Assembly: GCA_029212885.1 (NCBI GenBank)
Contig: JARGPC010000011.1
Coordinates: 16,352-80,351, forward strand
Length of the DNA: 64,000 nt
DNA from: Coxiellaceae bacterium
GTDB taxonomy: Bacteria; Pseudomonadota; Gammaproteobacteria; Coxiellales; Coxiellaceae
Reading direction: 5' to 3'
In this document: positions 45,219 to 53,674 of the stretch, piece by piece
Position numbering within the stretch: the first letter of the stretch is position 1
Layout of the letters: the number at the start of each line of letters is the position of its first letter
Made by a program: the position numbers and the translations under genes
Notes under the pieces: model-generated
Seen by the model: only the letters and a program-made list of their open reading frames with translations
Told to the model about the DNA's origin: nothing
Databases searched by the model: none

Positions 45219-45494
45219 ATGAAAATTATTTCAAAAGTACTTATGGGTCTTGTTTCAGTAACGGTGTTATTGATGGGTTCAATTGCTGTAGCGAGTAATC
45301 CGCCAGATGGTAATAAGACGGCTTATAATGTCAAATTGTTTGATTCAGATAAGCCGGCACCAAATAACAAGCCGCAAGCTAACAAAGCTATAAAATGCGG
45401 TGAGGGGCAGGTGCAAACCTTGAATGTTCAGGGGCGGCCTATATGTGATTCTAAGCCAGCACCTCAAAAAAAGAAGTCTTCTTCTTGGTGGTAG
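45219..45494 (+). CDS. Small secreted protein, tandem pair member 2
   Basis: 91 residues with a signal peptide (KIISKVLMGLVSVTVLLMGS, AVAS). The mature part ends KCGEGQVQTLNVQGRPICDS then a Lys/Ser/Trp tail (KKKSSSWW). It shares the C-G-x-G-Q-x(7-8)-P-I-C motif with the gene 34 bases upstream, so the two are related small exported proteins, probably one operon. The last 44 bases overlap the convergent TTL-like gene. Confidence 0.75.
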   Translation: MKIISKVLMGLVSVTVLLMGSIAVASNPPDGNKTAYNVKLFDSDKPAPNNKPQANKAIKCGEGQVQTLNVQGRPICDSKPAPQKKKSSSWW

Positions 45495-46404
45495 GGTGGT
45501 TATCTATTATTAGTTGTACAAAATTATCGACGATGGCTTGCCAAAAATCGTTATACAAGTGTTGATGCAGAATATGTTGGTCTGTAGTAGGGAAACATGG
45601 GCCATGATTTACTTCCAGTAACCATGCACGCAGCTGTTTATCTAACATAAAATCAAAACCAAAAATCGAAAATCCCTTATCAGAGTTCGGGGTGAATAGT
45701 TGAGGCGCTTCTAGTTTAAGCCCAGATATAAGCTTAGTGATAATGGCTTCAAGTGCCTTAAAAATGGATTGAAAGTGCGGTGCTTTACTGGTGGGTATTT
45801 GAATGCTGTCGGGCTCATCAGCATGAGTTAGGTGTTCATTGGTCAAATGACAAGCAATATCCGCAAATTCATTTTCGGAGTAAGCTTGTTTTGCCACATT
45901 AAAATATCCTTCAGGGTAAAGATATGCTCCGCAATAATTGGTGATCACAACAAAAAGCCGGATGCTGTATTTATGCCCCTGCAATAAATGCGGTGGGTTA
46001 ATGTATTGTTGCAAGACATGCGGACCATCAAAACGTTGGTTGGATAAAAAATAATCGGATACATCTGACAGTGTAGGGCATAAGCGTAAACCTTCACCAT
46101 TATTTAATAGCGAGGGCTTTAAAATCCATTGTTGGTTAGGTGGGGCTTGTTGGCAAACCTTATCAAAGTTAGATTGATCTATATAATAAGTGAGTGGCAT
46201 AACATCTGGGCAATGTTGAGCGGTTAATTGCGCTAATAAATGTTTAAACTCTAATTGCTCTGTGCATTTTTCATCTAACAATAAATTGCAGTCACTAAAC
46301 TTTGCAGATTGTTCAGATTTTTCACGCGGGTAACCGCGTTGTTCAAGTATTTTTTGAATATTAAATGCCGTTGGCATGATCGGTTGTTTAAAATAAAAAC
46401 TCAT
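45451..46404 (-). CDS. Tubulin-tyrosine-ligase-like ATP-grasp protein
   Basis: 317 residues if started at ATG 46404 (MSFYFKQPIMP); an open frame continues to 46557 but would run into the cydA start. TTL-domain motifs: QQWILKPSLLNNGEGLRL (ATP-binding Lys), QQYINPPHLLQGHKYSIRLF and IFGFDFMLDKQLRAWLLEVN with the Asp and Glu/Asn metal ligands. Such enzymes ligate an amino acid to a protein C-terminus or side chain. The bacterial target is unknown. It is divergent from cydABX. Confidence 0.8.
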   Translation of the reverse strand: MSFYFKQPIMPTAFNIQKILEQRGYPREKSEQSAKFSDCNLLLDEKCTEQLEFKHLLAQLTAQHCPDVMPLTYYIDQSNFDKVCQQAPPNQQWILKPSLLNNGEGLRLCPTLSDVSDYFLSNQRFDGPHVLQQYINPPHLLQGHKYSIRLFVVITNYCGAYLYPEGYFNVAKQAYSENEFADIACHLTNEHLTHADEPDSIQIPTSKAPHFQSIFKALEAIITKLISGLKLEAPQLFTPNSDKGFSIFGFDFMLDKQLRAWLLEVNHGPCFPTTDQHILHQHLYNDFWQAIVDNFVQLIIDNHPTTKKKTSFFEVLA

Positions 46405-46494
46405 GCCGCCATTGTAGCATGTCTTACTACCATTCAGGATTTGATTCTGATAGGATTGGGTGAGTGTAAAGTCCCTAGGCATAAGGATACTGCT

Positions 46495-48051
46495 GTGATA
46501 CCTGATATAGTTGTTGATCTCTCTCGTTTTCAATTCGCTTTTACTGCTCTGTTCCACTTCTTATTTGTACCACTGACGCTGGGTTTAACCTGGATCTTAG
46601 TGATCATGGAGGCGGTGTATTTAAAGACCGGTAAACAAGTATATAAAGACATGACAATGTTCTGGGGTAAATTATTAGCGATTAACTTTGCGCTCGGTGT
46701 TGTCACTGGTATTACCATGGAGTTTGAGTTCGGTCAAAACTGGGCTTATTTCTCGCGCATGATTGGTGGTAGTTTCGGACCGATTCTGGCGATTGAAGGT
46801 ATTACCGCGTTTATGCTTGAGGCGACCATGTTTGGTCTGTTCTTTTTTGGTTGGAAGAAACTGACTAAAGTAGGTCACTTTTGTGTTACGTTAATGATGG
46901 CATTTGGTGCGAGCTTATCGATTGTTAATATTTTGGCAGCGAATAGCTGGATGCAACAACCGGAAGCAACAACCTTTATATACCAAAACATGAGTTTGGA
47001 GATGCACAGTATTGCGATGTTATATCTCAATATGTTGGCACAAGTGCGGATTGGCCACGTGGCTTTTGCTGGCTTCTTTGTTGCCTCAATGTTTGTGATG
47101 GGTATCAGTTCATTTTATATTTTGTACAAAAGAGATATTGGATTTGCTAAACGTTCATTTGCAGTAGCTGCTGGATTTGGTTTGGTTTGTGCGTTATCAG
47201 TGGCTTTCTTTGGTGATGCAAATGGATTGCAGGTGTCAGCACATGAGCCAGAAAAAATGGCCGCGATTGAAGCGCAGTGGACGACACAAAAGGCGCCAGC
47301 TTCGTGGGACTTGATTGCCTTTCCTGATCAGAAGCAAAGAAAGAATGTCGGTTTTAGTATTAAGATTCCTTATGCATTAAGTTTGATTGCTACGCATTCC
47401 TTAACAGGAACAGTGGAAGGAATTAAGCCAATTGTTGAGCATTATAAGTTGCGCGTACAAAATGGTATGAAAGCTTACGGTGCTATGCAGCAACTAATAA
47501 AGAAAACCGGTGGAGCTAGTGCGCAAGCGACATATGATAAATACAAGCGGGATTTAGGCTTTGGTTTGTTGTTGAAAAATTACGCGCCCAATGTGGTTGA
47601 TGCGACGCCTGCTCAAGTTAATCAAGCGGCTTACGATGGCATACCTCAGGTCAGCACAGCATTTTGGATGTTCCGTTTTATGCTCGGTTTTTGGGGCATT
47701 GGCACACTCTTACTGTTGTTTGGTTTTTTCTGGGTATTGCGCGATCGCTTGGAGCATCATCGTTGGTTCTTGCGTTTTTGTGTCTATGCGATTCCAGTTC
47801 CTTATATGGCGGCAGAGTGTGGCTGGGTCTTGGCAGAGACTGGTCGTCAACCGTGGGTGGTGCATGAAATTTTACCAACCTTCCTGGGGACTTCATCGAT
47901 TAACTTTGCGACGATTGTTACTAGTTTAGCCGGGTTTATTATTTTGTATGCGTGTTTGTTTTGTGTCGAAATGTTTTTGATGTTCAAGTACGCTCGCTTA
48001 GGGCCGAGTAGTTTAGGCAAGGGACGTTATCACTTTGAGCGTAATCCATAA
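46495..48051 (+). CDS. cydA: Cytochrome bd ubiquinol oxidase subunit I
   Basis: 518 residues from a GTG at 46495, with AAGGAT six bases upstream; this matches the family length and places the haem-b ligand at His21 (ALFHFLFVPLTLG). GRQPWVVHEILPT is the diagnostic quinol-oxidase motif. The region between residues about 250 and 390 is long, as in the E. coli-type Q loop. With CydB it forms the high-affinity terminal oxidase in the inner membrane, used at low oxygen. A possible promoter TTGATT-18 bp-TGTAAA lies at 46441-46470. Confidence 0.97.
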   Translation: MIPDIVVDLSRFQFAFTALFHFLFVPLTLGLTWILVIMEAVYLKTGKQVYKDMTMFWGKLLAINFALGVVTGITMEFEFGQNWAYFSRMIGGSFGPILAIEGITAFMLEATMFGLFFFGWKKLTKVGHFCVTLMMAFGASLSIVNILAANSWMQQPEATTFIYQNMSLEMHSIAMLYLNMLAQVRIGHVAFAGFFVASMFVMGISSFYILYKRDIGFAKRSFAVAAGFGLVCALSVAFFGDANGLQVSAHEPEKMAAIEAQWTTQKAPASWDLIAFPDQKQRKNVGFSIKIPYALSLIATHSLTGTVEGIKPIVEHYKLRVQNGMKAYGAMQQLIKKTGGASAQATYDKYKRDLGFGLLLKNYAPNVVDATPAQVNQAAYDGIPQVSTAFWMFRFMLGFWGIGTLLLLFGFFWVLRDRLEHHRWFLRFCVYAIPVPYMAAECGWVLAETGRQPWVVHEILPTFLGTSSINFATIVTSLAGFIILYACLFCVEMFLMFKYARLGPSSLGKGRYHFERNP

Positions 48052-48063
48052 GGAGGGGATGTC

Positions 48064-49209
48064 ATGCTAGATTATATGTTTTTAAAGGTTATCTGGTGGA
48101 TGATCGTTGGGTTGATGTTAATTGTGTATGCATCAACAGCGGGTTATGACTCTGGTGTTACCATGATCATGCCATTCTTACGCAGTGAGACTGATAAGCG
48201 TGTTTTATTGAATACCAGTGCCCCGACGTGGGATGGTAATCAAACGTGGATTGTATTTGCGGGTGGTGCGTTATTCGTTATTTGGCCGGTGCTTTATGCA
48301 ACCGCCTTTTCTGGTTTATATGCTGTGATGCTTTGTGTGTTATGGTCGTTGTTTATGCGCCCGCCGGGTTATGACTATCGCAGTAAGATTGATAAAGCAG
48401 GTTGGCGTAAATTTTGGGATTTCGGATTGTTTATTAGTGCAGTAGTCCCAACGTTTATGTTTGGTGTTGGTTTTGGTAATTGCTTTTTAGGGTTTCCTTT
48501 CCATTTTGATCCAGTGACATACCGTGATTTTTACACTGGTAATATTTTTGATTTATTGACACCATTTGGCATTTTGGCTGGTGTGTGTTCATTGTTGATG
48601 GTTTTAATGCATGGTGCAGCATATGGTGCGCGCCGTACGGAAGACCATATTCGTCAAACCTGTCGCAAGGTGCATGTGTGGGCGGCGGTATTATTGCTGA
48701 TTGGTTTTAGTATCACGGGCTTAATGGTGATCTTTACGATCAAGGGGTATGTGTTGGTGTCGCAAGCGAAGGTGCCAACCTTGTATCCATTAGAGAATGT
48801 CGTTACGCAGCATGTAGGCGCATGGATTGATAGTTATAAAATGTATCCATGGAAAGGCTTTTTCCCAATTCTGGCTTATTTTGGTATTGGTGCGACTTTG
48901 TGGGCGAATCATTTAAAATGGTTTAAGTGGTGTTTTTGGTCTAGTGTATTTGCAATTGCTGGTGTGATTGGTACAGCGGGTGCTTCGTTGTTCCCATTTA
49001 TTATGCCGTCTTCAACCAATCCAAATCAAAGTATTACTGTTTGGAATGCAACATCATCGCAGTACGCGTTGAATATTATGTTGTATGTTGGTGTCGTGTT
49101 ATTGCTGCTTATTTTGGGTTACAAGATTTTCACTTTCCATACAGTATGGGGCGATAAATCGACCTTGACTGCAGAAGACCTTGAAAAAGACAGTCATACT
49201 TATTATTAG
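48064..49209 (+). CDS. cydB: Cytochrome bd ubiquinol oxidase subunit II
   Basis: 381 residues, 12 bases after cydA with AAGGAGGGG upstream. Eight to nine helices; family motifs TAGYDSGVTMIMPFL near residue 30, TWDGNQTWIVFAGGALF and a C-terminal FPFIMPSS. It is the structural partner of CydA. Confidence 0.97.
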   Translation: MLDYMFLKVIWWMIVGLMLIVYASTAGYDSGVTMIMPFLRSETDKRVLLNTSAPTWDGNQTWIVFAGGALFVIWPVLYATAFSGLYAVMLCVLWSLFMRPPGYDYRSKIDKAGWRKFWDFGLFISAVVPTFMFGVGFGNCFLGFPFHFDPVTYRDFYTGNIFDLLTPFGILAGVCSLLMVLMHGAAYGARRTEDHIRQTCRKVHVWAAVLLLIGFSITGLMVIFTIKGYVLVSQAKVPTLYPLENVVTQHVGAWIDSYKMYPWKGFFPILAYFGIGATLWANHLKWFKWCFWSSVFAIAGVIGTAGASLFPFIMPSSTNPNQSITVWNATSSQYALNIMLYVGVVLLLLILGYKIFTFHTVWGDKSTLTAEDLEKDSHTYY

Positions 49210-49221
49210 AGGGTATTTGTT

Positions 49222-49314
49222 ATGATGTATATTGTAATTGTTGTGTTGATAGCGATTGCTGTGTCGTTTGGCATGTGGGCAACAATCCATGTAGATAAAA
49301 AAATCCCTGATTAA
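49222..49314 (+). CDS. cydX: Small CydX-like subunit of cytochrome bd
   Basis: Thirty codons starting ATG 49222 (a second ATG follows directly), 12 bases after cydB, with GAGGG upstream. The product is a single hydrophobic helix (MYIVIVVLIAIAVSFGMWA) with a short charged tail HVDKKIPD. Position and size match CydX/CbdX, the third subunit that stabilises the haems of bd oxidase. The sequence shares little with E. coli CydX, so the name rests mostly on context. Confidence 0.7.
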   Translation: MMYIVIVVLIAIAVSFGMWATIHVDKKIPD

Positions 49315-49321
49315 GCTGAAG

Positions 49322-49957
49322 TTAGCAGCTGGAATTTATCGCACCCATTGATAGCGTTAAGCCACTCGTGTCTGCCTTGCTGTTGGAATAGACGACTGCA
49401 CCTAGCGAGGCAATACCCTTCACTGTTTTCGCTCCACAAAGAAATGCATGAGACCCATTACTGGCGTTTACATTGGTAGTATTTGTCATAAAGATGTTTT
49501 TATCTTTGTCACCAAAGGTCACGCCGTCATACATATTTAGCTTAAGTAGATTCGTTTTACCTCTCAGTTTTGTTTTGGAGCCTTTTTTCATATTCATAGT
49601 AAAAACATCTTTGTTGATGGCGCATGCTTTGATGTCTAAGTCGACACCATCACGAATGCTTGCCGCATCTAATCGCTTTGATGTTGTGATGTTAATTATT
49701 AGTCCTGCATTTGAGCCACGTCCTGACTTGCGAATTTTTAAGTCACGACTATCACTGGTTAGTTGCACGCTGGCGAATCCATTTTGTGGTCCTGATAAGA
49801 CCACTCTATTGCTATTACCGCAGGTGACGTCTACTTTAAAATCATCCTCAATAGATATTCGGCTAAAGCTATTGTTGATTGGAATGGATTTTGTTGCAGC
49901 CAGTGTCAGCGTTGTAACTAGTATCATGCTGGCGCCAACCAGTAGGCATCTTTTCAT
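49322..49957 (-). CDS. Exported GIN-domain (DUF2807-like) protein
   Basis: 211 residues from ATG 49957 (ACGGAG upstream) with a signal peptide (MKRCLLVGASMILVTTLTLA). The mature part looks like a right-handed beta structure: SRISIEDDFKVDVTCGNSNR, VVLSGPQN, SRDLKIRKSG, and repeated short strands rich in Asn, Asp and Lys, as in GIN domains of putative adhesin heads. It converges on cydABX. Function unknown. Confidence 0.7.
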   Translation of the reverse strand: MKRCLLVGASMILVTTLTLAATKSIPINNSFSRISIEDDFKVDVTCGNSNRVVLSGPQNGFASVQLTSDSRDLKIRKSGRGSNAGLIINITTSKRLDAASIRDGVDLDIKACAINKDVFTMNMKKGSKTKLRGKTNLLKLNMYDGVTFGDKDKNIFMTNTTNVNASNGSHAFLCGAKTVKGIASLGAVVYSNSKADTSGLTLSMGAINSSC

Positions 49958-50063
49958 TGAGGGCTCCGTGCTTACAATACAAAGAGTCTGAGAGTATAAC
50001 ATAAGTCTAGTGTGGTAAATGGTCAGGTTCTTATGCTTGGTGCTTGGCGTTTCAGCGGATAAA

Positions 50064-51371
50064 TTACTTTTTACAACGTTGCGCGAGCACCAATGAGATA
50101 TAAGCCAGCACTAAAATCACCATGAGCGAAATAAATGCATAGCGGTAATCGGTGGCGTTGAATTGCACGTCGGCATGGGGGTTGATGTGGTGGCGGGTAA
50201 AGTCCATTAGTTTTCCGACCAATGGTTGGGTGACGGCACCGAAGAAGGCATCACCGGTGTTGATTAATGCGATGACTGATGCGGCCATATGCAGTGGGTT
50301 AGTGTCTTTGCCTTCGGCAAAGCCGAGCATAAAGGCGCCGATGCCCAAGCCGAATAAGAACAGCATAATGGCTAAAACGATATAGTTAGATGTCAGATAA
50401 ATCACAATGCCTAGGGTAATAAAGCATAAGATTAAACCAAACTTCATGACGGCGTAGCGTCTGTTGATTTTTCCGGCGATATAACCAAATAATGGCCCAC
50501 CGATGCCGAGACCAATATAGCTCAGTGACATTAATGCGGAAGTATCGGTACGGGGCAGGTGATAGGCGGATAACATAAATGGGATGCCCCACAAGCCACC
50601 GAACACGGCCATTGGTGCAAAGGCGAGGCCACTATAAGCGGTGAGGAGCCAATTTTTGCGGCTGTGCATGACGGCTTTAAAGTCAGCCCAGGTCATGCTG
50701 TCTAATGATTTGACGCGTTTGTTTTTATGAAAAAATACGGTGCAAGCAAAAACGATACAGATGATGAAGCCAATAACACCGATGATGAAGATGGCAGTAC
50801 GCCAGCTGTAGGTGTTGATCAGTAATGACAGTGGCGCTTGACCAAAAACAGCACCGAGGCATACGCCGGTGGTTAATAAGCCACCTACCACGCCAAATTG
50901 CTCCGGCTTGAAAAATAGTGTGGCGATTTTCATGTAGCCGACGGTGGCAAACGCGGCGCCGATACCCATTAGTATTCGCGCAAAGGCAGCTGTTTCAAAC
51001 GTATGGGCGTAACTGAATAAAATACTACCAACAGCAGCAATGGCGGTGCAGGCGATGAGTATCCACTTGGTATTGTATTTGTCGAGAATAACGCCGGAGA
51101 AAATTTGCACAACTAAGTAAGAATAAAAGAAACAGGCGGCTAATACGCCCAGGCTAGTGCCATCTAAATGGAAGGTTACCAATAGTTCATGGGTAATAAC
51201 CGATGGAAACACTTGGGTGAGGTATTTATAGAATAAAAACAGGCTCGAAAGTGCGAGTACGTACCAAGCGTATGTGCTGGCTTTTGCGCTGTGTTTATTT
51301 TGAATCATCAAATTATTGTAGAGGAGATTGTGGCCAAAGTCACTAGCGGTTTTACCTATGTGTTTGTTCAT
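50064..51371 (-). CDS. MFS transporter
   Basis: About 435 residues from ATG 51371; ATG 51308 is also possible, and none of the candidate starts has a clear SD. Twelve helices with LDKYNTKWIL in loop 2-3, RILMGIGAAFATVGYMKIA in helices 4-5 and a second half beginning NWLLTAYSGLAFAP. It resembles the anion/organic-acid or amino-acid MFS permeases common in Coxiella and Legionella, substrate unknown. The upstream DNA carries an inverted-repeat end at 51420. Confidence 0.85.
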   Translation of the reverse strand: MNKHIGKTASDFGHNLLYNNLMIQNKHSAKASTYAWYVLALSSLFLFYKYLTQVFPSVITHELLVTFHLDGTSLGVLAACFFYSYLVVQIFSGVILDKYNTKWILIACTAIAAVGSILFSYAHTFETAAFARILMGIGAAFATVGYMKIATLFFKPEQFGVVGGLLTTGVCLGAVFGQAPLSLLINTYSWRTAIFIIGVIGFIICIVFACTVFFHKNKRVKSLDSMTWADFKAVMHSRKNWLLTAYSGLAFAPMAVFGGLWGIPFMLSAYHLPRTDTSALMSLSYIGLGIGGPLFGYIAGKINRRYAVMKFGLILCFITLGIVIYLTSNYIVLAIMLFLFGLGIGAFMLGFAEGKDTNPLHMAASVIALINTGDAFFGAVTQPLVGKLMDFTRHHINPHADVQFNATDYRYAFISLMVILVLAYISLVLAQRCKK

Positions 51372-51419
51372 TAGTGAGAATGATGTATCGAAATTAAAAA
51401 TGACAATTAGTTGAAACCG

Positions 51420-51435
51420 TTCCGTCACATCTCGG
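51420..51435. repeat. 16-bp inverted repeat, left copy
   Basis: TTCCGTCACATCTCGG; its exact reverse complement is at 52582-52597. The extended word GTTCCGTCACATCTCGGTAT resembles the IS-like end at 63784 (18 of 22 bases over 51419-51440). Confidence 0.75.
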
Positions 51436-51562
51436 TATGCTAAGCTGAATTTTAACGTAGAGTTCAGTTAACTATCTAATCTTTCTGAGTACTTTAGTTT
51501 TTCGCTCAACTTGATGAATTTTATATATTTTTCAGTAGGTTAAGTGGTTTCGCATGGTTTTT

Positions 51563-52363
51563 TTAAGAAGATCGATGCTTGGCGTACTGAAATGTGTCGC
51601 AACCCCTAGGGCCCCTTAATGGGAAACTGGTTAACACCTTAGTCACTTGGCCGAACGAATTTACAACACCTACACCTATTTCAGTCGCAACAGCCGTTAC
51701 TCGCTTACGTGCATATGCCTGCTGGTGAGACTGAACAAAACGAAAAAGCTGTTGTTGAAATGATTTTTCTGAGTCTCTGTCGGTAAAGTTTTTCGCTAAA
51801 ATACTAAAATGTGGTGAAAACTCAAAAAACACATTTGGACTACCATAGTGGTCGAAAGCTTTCTTTTTCTCTGTCATTGATCGCACCCAACTAGGCATAG
51901 GTGCGTGCTTATTTCTGATCGGTGACAGCAGCATTGCGATTTGGTCGCTCATTGCTTGCAAGGGGTGGTTGTTACCATTAGGCTGTTTCTCAAGCTTCAC
52001 TGCCAGCATGAGATAGTTACTTTTAGAAAAACTCAACCGCCCTTTTTCAATACGAAATGAATGGGCCTTTTTGGAGAAGTTTTTTACTATTCCGATTACT
52101 CTATCTATATTCGTTACATTATAATCTGCCAAGTATAAAGTTGTATGAAGTGGGTATTGCCTGATAAATGGCGTAATATTAAATGTACTGAGTATAGCGT
52201 CTCTGTCCAAATCTCGACTGATCGATTGCACAAATGGTTGAAGCATCGTGTTTTCATATTTAATGTAAACATTAATCATTTGCGCATTAGCAGCCCCTGC
52301 GAAAACATATAACAGACAGACGATGGTAGAGTGTACCATTATTTTTTTGAACCCAAAGAACAT
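51563..52363 (-). CDS. Exported 2H-phosphoesterase-like protein
   Basis: 266 residues, ATG 52363 with AAGGAG. An N-terminal signal peptide ends near FAGAANAQ. Two H-x-T/S motifs typical of the 2H phosphoesterase (2'-5' RNA ligase/cyclic phosphodiesterase) fold are present: PLHTTLYLAD (His73, Thr75) and SPHFSILA (His185, Ser187), about 110 residues apart, a usual spacing. Members cleave cyclic phosphates in RNA or nucleotides. Export would be unusual. The gene lies alone inside the inverted-repeat-bounded segment 51420-52597. Confidence 0.75.
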   Translation of the reverse strand: MFFGFKKIMVHSTIVCLLYVFAGAANAQMINVYIKYENTMLQPFVQSISRDLDRDAILSTFNITPFIRQYPLHTTLYLADYNVTNIDRVIGIVKNFSKKAHSFRIEKGRLSFSKSNYLMLAVKLEKQPNGNNHPLQAMSDQIAMLLSPIRNKHAPMPSWVRSMTEKKKAFDHYGSPNVFFEFSPHFSILAKNFTDRDSEKSFQQQLFRFVQSHQQAYARKRVTAVATEIGVGVVNSFGQVTKVLTSFPLRGPRGCDTFQYAKHRSS

Positions 52364-52701
52364 CGCTGCTCCTTAAAATAAATCACTATGGTGATCGTAT
52401 TATTCGTGCTTCATATATCTAGCATTGCATTATTAAATCAAGCAGAGTCTAGATACAATATATATATTTGTAAAGTATTCAAATGAGTTGCGGTAGGTTG
52501 CACCTAGCGCAACCCAGTGTTGCCTGCGGTGATCTATCCAAAGCTGGTCTCTACAGATGCAGTAGCCTTATGAGGTTCCGTCCGAGATGTGACGGAATCA
52601 CTAAAATCAATGCATCGAAATAAAAAATATGCATTGGTGTAATTTCAGCGAATGAATTAGAGTCTGCTCTGATTGCATTAATTTAAAAACTAAGGATGTT
52701 T
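52364..52701. other. Intergenic region with inverted-repeat end
   Basis: About 338 bases. It holds a GGTTGC-ACCTAGC-GCAACC hairpin (around 52497-52515) and the inverted repeat TTCCGTC...GACGGAA (52576-52597), whose right 16 bases mirror 51420-51435. The rest is AT-rich upstream DNA of the next gene. Confidence 0.6.
52582..52597. repeat. 16-bp inverted repeat, right copy
   Basis: CCGAGATGTGACGGAA, exact reverse complement of 51420-51435, directly preceded by GGTTCCGT, which makes a local hairpin. Confidence 0.75.
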
Positions 52702-53646
52702 ATGAGCAGAACGCGTCGTCAAACTAGAGACCCAGCACCAGTTCAACAGGTTATACAGCGATTAAAAATACGACCGGAGTTGGCCAATATAATCATTAAT
52801 GAATTTGCCGGTCAAAATAAAGGTCATGAGCAACGTCTAAGTTTATTGCATGCATTTTTTAGAACAAATATGCTGTCGCAATATAAAGCTCAAGTGTTAA
52901 TGATGATGCATAGAAAGTTTGACAATGTCGCCGTGTTACATGCGTTATTGGATCCTAATCGTCAACGACCTCAGCGTGAAGCAATTGTTTTTGATATCTT
53001 GGCATCCGTTGATCAACAAGAATTCCTTCTGGCCATTGAAGTTGAACGAAAAGAGCGTTATCCGGCTAGGTATCAGAACACAACGCCTCATCAGCTCACT
53101 AATAGCGCTAAAATAATCAGCGAAATTTATCGTGTTCAACAGGCTGTTGTTACTGAGTCAAAAATAAGTGGTGAAGCAATGCTGGTAGGCAGATTAACGG
53201 CACTGATTGATTCATTGCGTGAAGAATTGAGTGATAAAAGCACTCAAATTTCAGGGTTGAAAAAGCAAATAAATCAACAAGAAATAGTTAATGTGAATAT
53301 CAGCAACGCTTTTGATGCTTTAGCGGCTGAGTTTGATGCATATAAGCAGGATGCAGAGGAAAAGCTTAGCGCAGTTTCGCGAGAGCTTAGTTCTGCTAGG
53401 GCAGTCTCAAGTCAGACGCCGAGGCAATCGCCTATTGGTACTCCGCTTGCTGATCAAGAAGAGCCGCGGTCTTTATCGAGAAGCAGCAGTGCGCAGAATA
53501 ATTTCAGCTTATTTAATGTTGAACCTGAGTCTGGCAGCGGTTGGCAAATTGTAATGCCCGTTGCTAAGCGGCCACATGGAGACAGGCATGGTTGCCTATC
53601 ACCACAGCAATTCGAATTAGGCTCTAGCCAGAGTTTACGCAAATAG
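52702..53646 (+). CDS. Orphan coiled-coil protein (effector-like)
   Basis: 314 residues from ATG 52702, AAGGA five bases upstream; ATG 52696 overlaps that SD. Residues 1-150 are helical and basic; about 155-235 form a predicted coiled coil (LTALIDSLREELSDKSTQIS, ALAAEFDAYKQDAEEKLSAV). The C-terminal 80 residues are Ser/Pro/Arg-rich and disordered (SRSSSAQNN). No signal peptide, no known domain. Coiled-coil plus disordered tail is common among type IV effectors, but that is only an impression. Confidence 0.7.
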   Translation: MSRTRRQTRDPAPVQQVIQRLKIRPELANIIINEFAGQNKGHEQRLSLLHAFFRTNMLSQYKAQVLMMMHRKFDNVAVLHALLDPNRQRPQREAIVFDILASVDQQEFLLAIEVERKERYPARYQNTTPHQLTNSAKIISEIYRVQQAVVTESKISGEAMLVGRLTALIDSLREELSDKSTQISGLKKQINQQEIVNVNISNAFDALAAEFDAYKQDAEEKLSAVSRELSSARAVSSQTPRQSPIGTPLADQEEPRSLSRSSSAQNNFSLFNVEPESGSGWQIVMPVAKRPHGDRHGCLSPQQFELGSSQSLRK

Positions 53647-53674
53647 GTGGTCTGTAGTGTATCAGATTGGTAGC

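Noticed and set aside
46309..46494. A 62-residue N-terminal extension of CydA
   Set aside because: It would overlap the divergent TTL-like gene and shift the haem ligand from its usual place; GTG 46495 with AAGGAT fits the family length.
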